DNA of 64,000 nucleotides, taken from contig OY741266.1 of assembly GCA_963514095.1 (NCBI GenBank), positions 16,539,455-16,603,454 of the forward strand. The letters run 5' to 3'. The translations under genes and the position numbers were made by a program. How positions within the stretch are numbered: position 1 is the stretch's first letter; each line of letters starts with the position of its first letter. This DNA comes from Eutrigla gurnardus (lineage: Eukaryota; Chordata; Actinopteri; Perciformes; Triglidae). Positions 23,741-42,800 of the stretch are shown in pieces. The notes under the pieces were generated by a model. The model searched no databases. It was not told the origin of the DNA and saw only the letters and a list, made by a program, of their open reading frames with translations.

Positions 23741-24309
23741 CCTCTTTTAAAGCATGGCGTCCCTTTAACTCTCACGCTGTCCTCCCGCAATAAAAGGCCA
23801 AAAATATAACTTTAAACAAATGAATGTTTTGCTGAGATGTATTTTTATGTCGTGGTTTATGACAATATCAGGCTAATTCTTTCAGGTGCAATCGGTGTAA
23901 AACAGACCTGGAGCAAATCAAATAAATATAAAAACATAATTCAAAGTGGTCAGAAGGCTGTACGATGACACAGAAAAGTCTTTCCCTCTGATGAGAATGT
24001 GTATCTCTCATATAAAACATTGTCAGGGAAAGAAAAGGGGTTTTGCCGGTCTCTGAACACTCTAGTTCTCCTAAGACACCCTCTCACGATCCACCAAGCT
24101 TCTTCTTTTTATCCACCAAGAGAGCTGATTGGTCAGTAAGCTGGTGTTTTTCTCCACCTTATCAGGAACATAAGCTGTTAGCTCTGCAGCGTAAGTTACC
24201 TTACCCCGGTAAGAAGTGAACCAGCGTCGTAGGACGGAAAACCCGGGGTTAACCCTAAGGTTACCTCGCTAAGCCCAAATCCTGCTTCGTAGTAGGGCTA
24301 CAGGCCTCA

Positions 24310-25530
24310 GGCTAACAGTGTCAATATTATCCTATAGCTCAGCAAACTTTGTTGGGAAACCAATGTGTTCAATACAGCTATTCACTCTTTGCATATTGTT
24401 ACATGAAGCTGTTCATATTGTTCATTAATCAGTTTCAGACCGGTCCGATATCCAGACTGTGAGCCGCCCTCGCTCTCCCTCTGTGATTCTGTAATGTCTT
24501 GTTCCTCCTCAGCCACCATACTTGTCAAAGTTGTCACATTTAGTATTTGAGCGTTCAATTAAAGTGTTACAGTAACAGGATAACATCGTCTGGCCACACT
24601 TCCTTTTTTAGGAGGAGCTTGACCTCACACGCCTCCATCAAAAGCTGATGCTCAGCTTGTGAATTTGGGATCACATCAGTGAATCAGTGATCACTCTCGG
24701 GGTCTAGTTGAGGAATCCTAGATATCTGCTTCATCAGCTTTGATGTTTACAGATGTAAATTGGGAGCAGGTCTAAGTTTTAAAAATATCTTCCCTCTGTG
24801 TGTATTTCCTCATTCGTTGGCCCTAAGATTACCTTAAATGTGCAGTTTACAGACCAAGGGCAGCTGGGGTCAATTGTAACGTTTTTGTTTCCCATATACA
24901 ATACAAATATATTTTGTAAAGCAAAATGTTCCCGCCCTATTAACAAACAGCTGAAGAGCATAGCATGGTGTGAGTTTGTTCAATTCAGCGTAACAATTGA
25001 AGTCATTTGCAACAAGGCAAATATTTACCTGATGTCATAGCCAGGGGCTGTTTAACTCGATGATCTGTAGCTGTCAAAATGATGTGTAGCCTACGTCACG
25101 TCTGTGAAAAACAAACTGCACCCTGTTTACATCCTCCAAATACACTAGGTGTGGTGAAATTTTCATTTCTAGTCTGTACTGTTTGTTTGCCATTAACCCG
25201 TCCTGCCCTATCGGCCTCCTAACCGCCGAACACACTACAGCCATATTATAATTAAAAAACGGGACAATGGTGTTTCTTTTCAACTGATGCTCAAAGTTTG
25301 GACCCTAATGTCCATAAAACAAGGCCAAACGTGTATTTTACTGCAAATATTAATGGTTAGAAATGGGTTTTTAACTTTTTGGGGCTAATTTAACACGTGG
25401 GACAAGAATAAATCAATAATTTATATCATCGTAAATCCATCCGCGGTGCAGCCATGTTTGTAGTCACATGAAAGAGGAGAAGCTACTGAGTCGAAGGACA
25501 CCAAGCATCCTATGGAGCACAATACAGTTT
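24310..25530. other. Intergenic, nothing recognised
   Basis: Non-coding. Its ORFs lack recognisable features. Confidence 0.45.
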
Positions 25531-25889
25531 ATAGAGTACTATATCACTTTTTTTAACGTGCTTTTTTACATACGTCTTTTTTCGATATACTATACTATGA
25601 TTTCTTTCATGATTTTTTTCAACATGGTATACATGGTATACTAGACCTTTTTTAGGCATACTACACTATTACATTTTTTAGGACTTTTTTTAGACATGAT
25701 AGACTTTTTCATGACTTATTTAAACATATACTATGACTTTTGTGGACATCCTATACTATGACTTTTTTCATGACTTTAGGGAGATGCTATTGTATGACTT
25801 TTTTCAAACATACTATAGTATGAACAAATCAGCCTATGCCCTCTTCCTTACTTTTCATACATATTATGAGATTTCTTGTCATTGTAGTG

Positions 25890-25932
25890 CATGTTTTGAA
25901 TACATGTTCCATGAACATGTATTCAAAACATG
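25890..25932. repeat. Perfect inverted repeat, 20-bp arms, 3-nt loop
   Basis: CATGTTTTGAATACATGTTC (25890-25909) is exactly mirrored by GAACATGTATTCAAAACATG (25913-25932), with CAT between. It would extrude as a tight hairpin. It may be the fused ends of a small transposon or a self-annealing satellite variant. Confidence 0.9.
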
Positions 25933-26189
25933 TTTTTCTGAATAATGGTCTTTTTTTCTTTTTTTCCCCCTACAATGTCACAGGCTTGGTGCCCAGAATC
26001 TGTCTGTAGGATTTGTATACTCGGGGTGGCACTGACTCAAGTGACTCAAGTCACCCGGATCAGTTTGGTGATTGACCCAGAGATCCATGAGTCAGCACAC
26101 AGACTTGGATTTACCACCTCTACTAGAGACACGCCGTGTGTTGTTGTCAGCCAGCTGAAAATGAAACTCTGGCTGCTGCAGCGCACTTA

Positions 26190-26385
26190 AAGGAGAAATC
26201 CGGTCATTGTGGCCCCATTTTCGTTGTCCCCAGGGTCATCCCGACTTATTAGAAGCAAACAACCTGACAAAAATGGACTTGACCTAGCCCGAGATGTGTA
26301 CCTGCCTGGCAGCCTTCCAGAATAGCTCCAATGCTAACCCATAGGGGCAAGTGTTATCTGCTTCTCTGGGCCTCAGACGTTTTTT
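26190..26385. repeat. Possible interspersed repeat fragment
   Basis: The segment starting AAGGAGAAATCCGGT and including CGTTGTCCCCAGG, GACTTGACCTAGCCCGAG and CCATAGGGGCAAGTG resembles, from memory, a common teleost DNA-transposon fragment. No termini or duplication are visible. Confidence 0.35.
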
Positions 26386-26470
26386 CATGACTTTTTTTAC
26401 ATACAATACTATAACTATGTTTGACATGCTAGAGTATGACATTTTTCAACATGCTATACTATGAAACATG

Positions 26471-26541
26471 TTCCCATACTGGGAGTCGAACCCAGGCCAC
26501 CTGGGTGTAAACTAGGAATCCTAATCACTGAACATATAGGA
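26471..26541 (-). pseudogene. tRNA-Glu pseudogene
   Basis: On the minus strand the sequence follows eukaryotic tRNA-Glu closely: start TCCTATATG, GATTAGGATTCCT before the anticodon, CACCCAGGTGGCC, the B box GGGTTCGACTCCC and the 3' end TATGGGA. The acceptor stem still pairs, with one G-T. The anticodon loop is TTTACAC instead of TTTTCAC, changing the anticodon from TTC to TAC. One anticodon-stem pair is lost and the A box is eroded. It therefore looks inactive. Confidence 0.8.
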
Positions 26542-26829
26542 CTCCACATGAAAATGAAGACTTTTTGGGGTAAATCAACTTTACAATGACTCGTGTCAAC
26601 ATATTTTAGTGGTCGTTTTTAGGACTTTTTTTTAGACTTTTTCAACATACGATGACTTTTTCGACATGCTACTATGACTTATTCATGACTTTTTTTCAAC
26701 ATGCTATACTATGACTTATTCATGACTTTTTTCAATATACAATACTATAACTTGTTTAAGTATTGTATGTTTGACTGTTTTCGACATACTTTAAATAGTC
26801 CACTTTATCATGACTTCTTTTTCAAAATA

Positions 26830-28949
26830 ATAATTAGCTTCTAATTAGGAATCAGGAAAATATGTAAGTGTTCAATTGGCACTTTTCCAATTAATCAAGT
26901 ATAATGAATTGTTGAATCTATGTACAGTCTGTCAATCTGACATGTCAAACATGCAAACATTTTAAATGAGGAACTCAGTTTGGTCTTTGTTAAAGTAGCC
27001 TCAATGTAATATAAGGCAATGTAATAATACCATTTTAAATTACATTTTTTATTGTTAATTCTGAAACCTTTACATGCAATATGATTGCAATATATGGGTT
27101 GCCAGTCAATACATGTGCCCGGGTGGGTAAGAGTGTAATTTCTTAGGAGTGTTGCTTTCCATGGCTGACCGGCCCTTGAGCAGGACTCACTCACTCAAGC
27201 TGCTCACTCTGAAACGGACCGTGTCAACCGACCCCTTATTGATCTGGCCTTTCAAAAATCTGTAATTGACATTGACACTTTGTAAATAAACAATAATGGG
27301 CTTTTTGATAGCCACTTGACTTGCCAATGATGACAAAGCATCTGAGAAATGTGTAAAAGGCCTTTAAACTGAGTGAACAATCAAAGCGCCAACCAATGAT
27401 GAGATGGCGCTCAGATCAGCCTGATAATCCCGACTTTCCGCGCTGGTAGAATAAGCAGCAGCCACTGGACTGTCTCGCTGACTGTTTTGGGGTAAACAGC
27501 AGTTTGTCGTGGCGCTTGTTGATGCATGAGGGTGCCAAGTGCAAGGATACAGTGACACCCGCCATCTCCTGCAAGAGCCTCCCGGTTTCAGGAGGACGAC
27601 TCCGTGGGACAATTATGGGTTGACAATTTATAGGAAGGTGACTTGAGGGGCTCAGGGTTTATTCCAATGTATCTACTTTTGTTTATACTGGTGATGTCCC
27701 GAAGAGCCCCTTTAGTGATAAGGGCCAGACGAACGGGGGTAATAAATCCGCAGATGTACACAGTTAAAGTGAAACTAGGCAGTAAGACGATAGACATTAG
27801 ACTTTGAGATAATTGTGTTACAATCTTCATGCTCCTGTAGCTGGCAAAGCTCTTAGTACTAGAGAAATGCAAGCAGCTCTAATAATATTAATATTGTAAA
27901 TCACCAGCGGGGGGCGGTGTTGGACTAGAGCAGAGAGACAATAAAAACAAGAATAAATATGATCTAAAATATAACTGTGGCCCACTGCTCTTCATACTAT
28001 CTTTCATTCCATATCCTGTATTTAATCATTCAAATAATCATGGAAACCTAAATAATTGACTGAAACAGGATTATTGCCTGATTGAGAAAAATAAATGGTT
28101 GAATATGATCTGTCATCAGGTTTGAAAAGAGAACAGCAAAGTTTTGGGGTGACCATGCACCACAATGCAAATCTCAACACCTTTGCTCTAAATGATAACA
28201 AACTGATATGAATACTGCATATATAATACAGACAGGACATCTTCGGTTAGAACTGAAGAGACCTCAGATTAATGTCTTCAAAAACCTCAAGCAAGTCCAG
28301 TTCTGCTCTGACACGGGTCGGTGGTACGCCTAAAGAGGAAGAAGTTTGAGCGTATTTCCAGCTACCCTGCATGCACACCGATGGCTACACAAACGTTTGA
28401 AATATGTTTATATGTTCAGCTTCTGTACATTTTTGTGAGTGACCCTGATTGAGTTGATGTGAAACTGATTTGGATATGAATGATTGTTGTGGGAGACGCG
28501 AGGCAACGTAAACAATGGCATTAACTGGATTGTGCAGCTCAGTAACACACAGACCGTTACATTTCAACACTATAGGGAACGTCCTTGGCAAATATCTGGA
28601 TTTCATTCAAATTATAAGTGTAGTAAAATAATTTCATGCTCTGTGATCAAAATATGAGGACAGCAACCTATGAATTTCACCGAAACGTTGAATCTGTTCT
28701 TGGAATTTTTTGAGAAAGCTTCGACAATCATTTTTTTCAGGCTGCCAGTAAATGTCAGAATACTTTCTCAAAAGGAAAACAAAAGACAAATGGAAAAAAA
28801 ATGACAACATAACTTTTAGATTTCTCTAAAATATTATCGCTGCTTGTGTTTTAAATCACGAAATTGTCTTCTTACATTAGAAAAATACGCATTAACTGCT
28901 TAGTGAAACTGACATATAGACACTTCATAAATTTGTAAATATTTATCAG
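26830..28949. other. Intergenic between adra2a and shoc2
   Basis: No gene is supported. A CTCF-like 14-mer, CCAGCGGGGGGCGG, lies at 27904-27917 (one mismatch to the consensus as I know it). The remainder is AT-rich and unremarkable. Confidence 0.4.
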
Positions 28950-31900
28950 TTTATTACGATTAAAAAGATGTATGTACATACAGAACATCACTAAACACCG
29001 TCTTCTTCAGTCACTTGCAAAGTAGCTCTCTGCAGGTAGTTGGTTTCAGGATAACTGTTTTACAATGGGGCGGCATCGCTTAAGTTCAGTATTTACATCC
29101 AAGCAGACAAATATGTTTCCTCTGCCAAATAATACTTAGTAAAGGCATAAAACCAAAATAAAACAACGGAGGGATGTTTAGTAAAACAAATTGTGGTTGA
29201 AGTGCTAGTCCAGAATCCAGGTTCCTGCTGCCAGCATGCAGCTCTGTATATGTACACAGGTAGAAACACCTCAGACTGGATCTCGGTCACTGTGGATAGC
29301 AATGAAGACTCACATAGAGGTAGTCATGTCTGCATCTGCTCGTCCAATCAAGAGACAACTGACCCAAAAGCCCTCAAAATCCGTTCAACATCCGTGGAGT
29401 CAGATTCCTTTACTGACATTAACGAAAGAAAAGTGATTATCTGTCTTTGTCGATTAAATGGTCGTAAAGGTTTTGCTTGGTGCACATAAGGCAGTCAAGT
29501 TAATGTATAGAGATACTATATCAGATGTGTGTGTGTGTGTGCAGGTGAGATTCAGAGAAAGAGCTGGCTGCTACACGTTGAAAGGGCCTTTCCACCAAAA
29601 GTGATTTGGTTTAATTACAAAAACCAAACATTTATGTAGTGATAAGCTCTGACGACGGAGAACGTGTTCCTAAAACATCGATCTGAACCATCTTAAAACA
29701 AATTAAAATCGCAGATTTGATATAGATCAAATAAAATCTCAGTCTATTAGAGATGATGTCACAAGTTTATGTCACCTGATCTTGCAATATATGTTACTCA
29801 TGCCTGATATGATTTGTGTGGTGAAACATGAAAAAACAAACTTCTTGGTACTTAGAAAAAAGAAGAAGAAAAATGCAAGTCAGTTTTGGTGGAATTCCCC
29901 TTTAATGCCAAAGACAAGTGAGACGCAAGTTAATGCACATCCACTTGGTAGCATAATGGCATCATCTTCCATTGCACTTTGTCTTTTTGTAAAACTCTCA
30001 TCACATTACAGATTTTGTAATACTGAGTCTACCGTAACGTCAGATTACTGTACATAGTAAAAGGAAAAAATAAGACAGAAAGAAACTAGACCCAAATTTA
30101 CATTGTAATGACCAGTTGCTTGTCATCAAGTACAGTCAGTGGCCATAGACACAAGGAATAGCCAAACAAACACATAAAAAAGGTCATTAAGGCTGCTTGT
30201 CAATGTAGATTAAGTAGGATAAGCATTGCCACACAATGCTTCGATACTCTTTGCAATATACAAAAAGGGAGCATTTGCAGATACACCAAATAGCCGCTAA
30301 ATCCAAGTCTTCTATGCAAAAAACCCCCGCCCGATTCTGACCCAGACAAATCATGTCAAATATGTGTTCAACATGCTTGTTTCCTGTACAAAATAACCAG
30401 GCAAGAAAAAGACAAGGTATATGATCCAGAACAATAGCAAAAGGAGCGAAAATGACTTTAATTCTGCGATGCTCTCCGCTACCCTAAAAAACAGACATTG
30501 AAAAAAAATAAAAAATAAAATAAAACACCAATTATACTCCAATTGTTTTGGATGCACCACTATGCAATACGTCGTCGTCGTTTTTGATCCATTTCGTCAG
30601 TCGGTGATCTCCATCTCCTCCACAGCACATTAAAACTACATTCCAGGATCTGATAAATTCTCTCTGGTCAATTAGCCCAGTTCAGTTTCCGCCCCGCATC
30701 CCATCATGCTCTGCATCTTCATACACTGGCATTCTCAACCTCGCAGAAATGGCACATGAAAAAAGTAAAGAGAGACTGAATGTAAAAACGGGTCACAGCA
30801 CTCTTGCTGCATACCTAATGCACGTCTCACTTTTTAGTACTTGTTGAAGGCATTTTTCACACAATTGTTTACAGCGAAAAGTAAATACACAAGAAAAGAA
30901 ACTTCCAAAGCTTTTATAGAAAACCCAGGAATGCAATGCCTCCGGTGTGTTTGTTGAGCGTGAACACAGAAAGCCCTTTTTACAATTTTTTTTGTCTTTT
31001 TCCGACAGTCTTGTACTGTAACTGCGTTAAGCTCAAATATGCACCTTGTTGTGTTGTCTCATCGTTGTGTCCAAACGATTTGATCTGAGAAAACCACTGG
31101 GCCTGACGCCAAATCGAAAAGGTCAGTGGATTTGTCCCTCGTCAGGTTTTCGAGTGAAGTCTGTATCGGTATTGGGAGTGGATGGTTTCCCCCTCCTGCT
31201 CTCCCTGGCTCCCCCCCGCCTCTGTCTCGTACAGCATTTGTTTCAGTCCACGAAAAGCAGCAACAGGTTCTGCTGGTAACTTAGAAGCAGCACACATCAT
31301 CCCCCCCCGACCCGGCCCCACCCCGAGGTAAGCTGTGGAAATCTCATCGCTCAGGCCTCCTGTGGAGGAGACCGAATCACAGCCCATTAAAAACACACCA
31401 AGCTGCTGCAAAACAAAAAGTAGACCCACACTTTTCAATACAAAACAGAATCATGATTGGATATAGAGCTGGGATGCAACACATTTTCAATCCGAAGAAA
31501 GAAAAAAACAAATAAAAAAAAAAAGTTTGGCTTGACTACCTTTTGTTGGGATTTTTAATGTACAGTCACTTGAAATAATACTAACTGAATACACATTTCA
31601 TCATTTAGAAAAAAAAAAAGAAGAAAACAATCAATGTAAATTGATTTAAAATAAACAATGCTGATCTGAACTGCAGTAAGCCATTTCACCTTGCAATCGA
31701 GAAAGTAGGATATGGGAATATTAAAAACATCTCGTATCCACAGACTCTTTTACAGTTCAAGAGAGCAAGTTCCTTTTAATTAAGATTGACAGGATAAAAC
31801 TTCCCGAAATAAAGTTACTAGTATATTTTGAGCCTGATAAACTCAACATTTATATATAATTGATACAAATTTACATGATAAACCGTTTAACAGATAAAAT

Positions 31901-33531
31901 ACTTTATGAAACAAAATGCCCCCATTCAAAATAACCAATGAGAGGCTACTGTGTGTTTTTCTTAATATAGAGGATGCCAATGTTTTTTTCTTTTAAAAGT
32001 GCATTAAGAGCAGCAGCATTGCTGGGACAGTGTGGGACAAAATACTAATATATATGTGTGCATGTGTGTGAGAATCTAAATCAAGGGAACCTTTTCCATC
32101 ATGTACTTGAGATTATTTTAACCCAGTTAAAAATTTAAGCAAATTGAGGATATTAGCCCAAAAAAAAGGAAGTGTTACCTGTCAATGTTTTATTATCAAA
32201 CCTTATTCGTAGCCGAACAATTGCTCCAGAGACCCAGATAACATCTTTTTTTAAATGCTTGATATGTTGATCAATGTTGATGTATGATCAATTGAATGAT
32301 AGCTATGCAGCCCAACACTGAAGAGAATATCAAACCAGTAAACATATCTAAAGATTGCACTCAAGGCAACAACCAGGATTTGTATACATATATAAAAACA
32401 TCTCATCATTTATCCCATCACCTGTGTAGGTTTGACTTTTTTTCCAATACCTTTCTGTGACACAAAATCAATATAGACGGGGGTCACAGCACCACCCGTT
32501 TTGGAGAAGTCAAACTAGCTTTTTTTTTTCCAAGCATGTATGATTGGCATTTCCCATATTATACATTACTAGCTTAATGTTTAACTACTGCTGCTATTTA
32601 TTAAAAAGATCTCCAATCACCCTATTTTACAACTGATATCACTTGCTTCAACAGATTAATGCAACAGCAAAAAAAACACTACAAATAAGGAAAATCTAAA
32701 TTAAAAACAGCAGTAATAAAAAAAAAATATTGAAATAATTTATATCTTTGTATTCTCATGGACAATTGTGTTTAGAAATGAACCACTGGGTCACTCTAAA
32801 CATAGGCACAGTATTTAAACATAAAAAGGTAAAAAATAAAATAAAATAAAATACAAAAAAGAAATTATTAACATGCCATCATTAGACCTTTGTTCTCTAT
32901 GGTCAAGAAGCAGTTAACATACGTTATTTTGAGTGAAGGTGATGTTAAAAAAAGTGAATATCAAAAAGAAAATACAACAAGATGACAAAGTTAAAATTAT
33001 GGCAGCAGCAGTAAATGTGAAGTTCCAAAGACTTTTTTTTTGTTTGTTTTTGCATACAATTGTATCTTTGCTCACATAATAGATGCTTGTAATTACTGTA
33101 AATACATTGGCAATGGGAGCACGGTTTATATGGTTAAAAGACTTGCCACTTAGCTCACAGTTACTCAATATATATAACTTTATATATCTTCAGTTTTGGC
33201 AAAGAGATGGAAATAATTTCCTCTTGTATGATTCGGAATGAAACATGAGTGTGGGGGGGTGGGGGGGCTGGGGGTCCTAGAATGACCGCAATAAACTCTG
33301 GAGTAACAGAGAAGTCAAGTCTCTCAAATGATTTGCCTGGTTTCTACCCAAGGATGTTGAAAAAAACCCCACTTTCTTTCTTCTCCTGGTATTTTTGCCC
33401 CTCCAACACCGATTGTGGCGATTCTATTTTCTTTAGTGTATGATACACATAATGGGAGCGGGCAGGCGAGAGGGTGCAGAGCAAGTGGAGGGTTTGGAGT
33501 TAAGTAGGACTGCGATTGAGCCGCTCTTGGC
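28950..33531 (-). other. shoc2: shoc2 3' UTR and downstream region
   Basis: No other gene is recognisable in this AT-rich stretch directly behind the shoc2 stop. Minus-strand AATAAA signals occur at 32597-32602 (about 930 bases after the stop), at 32189-32194 and at 28950-28955. The nearest gives a normal-length 3' UTR. Use of the far one would give about 4.6 kb. A GGGG-rich run at 33248-33272 lies inside the UTR. Confidence 0.45.
32597..32602 (-). terminator. shoc2: Candidate shoc2 polyadenylation signal
   Basis: The first AATAAA after the shoc2 stop on the minus strand (reads AATAAAT). More distal candidates exist. Confidence 0.4.
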
Positions 33532-39775
<6,244 letters not shown>

Positions 39776-39871
39776 GTCGACGTTATCGGGCCTCCTGCAG
39801 AGTTGCTCATGGGAGTCTCTCGTCAGGTTACTTACTCAGGGAAAAGGGGATACAGACAGCCAAGGAGGCTT
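39776..39871 (-). other. shoc2: shoc2 5' UTR part of the first coding exon
   Basis: Minus-strand GTTTTCTTTAG ends at 39872 and is the best acceptor upstream of the start codon, making 39871 the likely exon edge. A weaker acceptor (CTCTGCAG) lies closer to the ATG. There is no in-frame upstream ATG that would extend the protein. Confidence 0.55.
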
Positions 39872-39899
39872 CTAAAGAAAACATCCCTGTTCAGGCCCA

Positions 39900-42800
39900 C
39901 ACATTTATGATTATCCTTGAAATAAAGATCTTGTGATCCAAAGGTTTTTTCCCCCCCCCGATACTTTTGATACTTGTTCCTTTGTTAAAATGCCAAGGGA
40001 GAAAAAATCCTTTGAAGTAGCTGGACTGTGGCACCAATGGGCCACATGCTTAAGTGGTTAAACTGCATACAATCCCAGGACCTTCTGATAGAAGTTCTTT
40101 CAGGCTGCAAAGGTCATCCGGGTTTTTAATCCTTCGAAGATTTACTGTTGGAGAAGAAAAAAAAAATGTGTTCACGTTTACGATTTCATTTTTACACAGT
40201 CTCAGCATTTTGAATTTCAATAGTTGAATAGGGTTTGTTAATAATTTTCTGATCTTTGCATTTGTCACTTGTTTCTTTAACTTCAGATACAATATGTTCC
40301 TTACTGCCAATTTACAGAGATAAATAAACTGATTCATGCCAAAATTAACACAAAACATATTTTCACCTTCATTTTCATCTCGACATCCAAAACGTGTTAC
40401 CTCTCCTACTAAAATAACATGTTCACCACCGTTTATAGTAAACAGGGCCTGCTTGTGGCAAACAGAGATCAGAATATGCTTCTACGGTCAGAAAGTGATG
40501 AAGAAATAATAAATAACTTAAGTCCTGTGTATTCCAAAATAGATATTGTTACCTCAAATAAGAGTAATAGTCTGTCAAAGTAGGCAAATGGAAGACATTT
40601 TTACACTGACTTTTTTTTGTGGTGTGATTTGATGCGTTTATGAGCATTTAACCGCACAAACAAGTGTAAAAGTCTTTAGCTTCATGCAGTAGATGATTTG
40701 CTCATATACAAATGTTTGATTGTTTTGCTAGAATCTAATGCATTGTCTTAAATATATACATCTGTGTCTCTGTTATTTAGACAGCGACTGCATAGATTTA
40801 ACACTAGGTCTTTTTACACAGACGTTTCTGCCATATTGGCGGAAAAGCCAGTCAAAATATGCCGTGAACTGCACCGTTTATAGAGAACTTTGCTTTGCGG
40901 CGTAATGCTGCAATGGTGTCTGCGCTTACAAAGCATCCCGGCATTGCAGAACGAGAGAGCTAGCTTGAGCACATACAAACAACAATGAAAGGTGCACTTT
41001 TGCTAGTCTCGCATATTTAATCGCTCTGATATGGCTTTGTGACTACCTCCGATGCCGTCTCAAATGTGTAACATTCTGTCATCCCTTTCCGTCTCGGTTA
41101 GCGTTTACACCGACGATGGACAGAAAAAAAGCGTGATGCTCTCACAATGAAAGGCAGTGTAAAAGGGGCTACTGCTGAATGTTGTGATTTGGCTTCTTGC
41201 CATAAGGAGTGCCCCTCCACTGTCATCATAACTAGGGTTATACGGTATAAAATTTCAAGGTACAATAACCATCTCAATATCACGGTATTACACTATTATT
41301 ATTATTAAAATGATAATTAGTTACAACGATCCTTAAAGGATTAAGAAGAAAACATGTTATATAACTGAAGCAAGTTAATTTACATGTAAACAGCAAAAGC
41401 ATGTTAAATTAACAACTAAATTAAGAATGCTATTTCAGAATAAAATAAAATAATGCATTTCTTATTAACAATTAACACAGGTTAGGCATTCAACAGCATG
41501 GCCATACTACTCCTGTCTATACCACAAATAACCACTATACCACTGTGATACTAGTACACCATTACAACCCTAAAACCAAGAAACTTGATCGGCACGCCCA
41601 CAGGATTGGAGTCGCTCCAACCATTTTTTGATGCAATAGTATTGCATATGTTGTGCCCAATTCTTTTCTGATCTTCATCATTGTTTGCTGTGGTAGGCAG
41701 CGGTAGAGAATCCTGCACTTTGCTGTGTTGAAAAAAGAATGCTACTGCGAAGCAAAGACAATGAGTGTATAGAATCAAACAGCAATAAGCATGTGCAGAT
41801 ACTAAAGACTGATGGCATGCAGCAGTAAGTCATACGTGTCAGACCATTGTCAATGTCCTCATTTGTGCCTATTTCACAGCCATTCTGCAGGTGAACCACA
41901 CCTCTAATTAACTGTTGAAAAGGCTTTTGTGCTGGAAAGAACTGACAGCGACACTCCTTCCTCAACAGATATCATGCAATATACGATTCTATATAAATTA
42001 TTACAAATATATTTGAACAAACTATCATTTTAACTAATTTAATGTTGAGCCTGTTGTGTGCTAAGGGTGCAATGTAAGCTACATTATGCAGAAAGAAAAC
42101 TAAAAAGAACAACCAAAATGATATAGGAATTTATAACAAAAAACAACAACATATATATATACCCTGACAATATTCTTCCTCATAAGAGAAAACACTTCAA
42201 CAGATTTGGTGGGTTGTCAGTACCACGGTGTGCCAGTCCAAGCAAATCTGTTGAATGTACTGAACATAACCCCACACCAACTTACTCCTACTAAACAAAC
42301 ATGGCCCAGCGGGTGTTGACATTACAGTAAGCCATGGCCCCACCTAAATATGCATTTAGATTTTAGCCATCCCCTATAAAGCCTGTATTGCAAGGATCAC
42401 ATTGAATATTGATGTGTCAGAGACATTCGGTCAAAACGTTCAAACCTTTGGATCTTTACATGACAATCTTAGCCAGAATGTCTCTGGCGGCATGGCTCTG
42501 TTTAGTCTCTGTTGCCGTTGTTCCTCTGTGACTGTGTAAAGCTCTCCTGCACTAGTACAAGCTAAGCCAAGGCAAAAAGAGAGACAGGTTTGGCTCAGGA
42601 TCAGAGCTAAGTGAAAAGGTTAGGACTGCTGAGAGTAATCTTTAGAAGTGGCTTTCAAAGCATGAAGTCCCCACAACAACAGGTCATATGACCTTTTGGG
42701 TAAAAGAACTGTTGGGTCAATAGCAGCACCCCTAACATGACAGAATGCCTGACAGTGTGTTCTGTAAATAAAAAGGATGTGCCGCTCTTTCAGATGAACA

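Larger units (their letters stand above)
23219..24307. mobile_element. Decayed Harbinger-like DNA transposon
   Basis: The left end reads AGGCCTATACTACGAAGCA (from 23221). The reverse complement of the right end reads AGGCCTGTAGCCCTACTACG followed by AAGCA (24307 leftward). This gives imperfect terminal inverted repeats about 1.09 kb apart. Inside, around 23440-23590, lies a broken frame resembling the Myb/SANT-like protein of Harbinger elements: KYEDVNIIQAKSN in one frame, then AKCRKDSW in another, then a stop. A tRNA-like insert lies further right. No clear target-site duplication is visible. The superfamily assignment rests on the Myb-like remnant. Confidence 0.65.
25536..26830. repeat. Degenerate tandem array (CATACTATACTATGACTTTTTT-like)
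   Basis: Two blocks (about 25536-25830 and 26380-26820) are built from diverged copies of a roughly 20- to 25-base unit made of ACATACTATACTATGACT followed by a T run and often CATGACTTTTTTC. Copies vary in length and sequence, so no exact period can be given. The blocks are separated by a hairpin, a non-array segment and a possible repeat fragment (26190-26385). A tRNA relic sits in the second block. The look is of an ageing satellite rather than a simple microsatellite. Confidence 0.75.

Noticed and set aside
25945..26190. 81-residue frame between satellite blocks
   Set aside because: No recognisable motif. Lies in repeat-rich DNA.
26471..26541. Functional tRNA-Glu gene
   Set aside because: Anticodon changed to TAC, an anticodon-stem mismatch and an eroded A box argue for a pseudogene.
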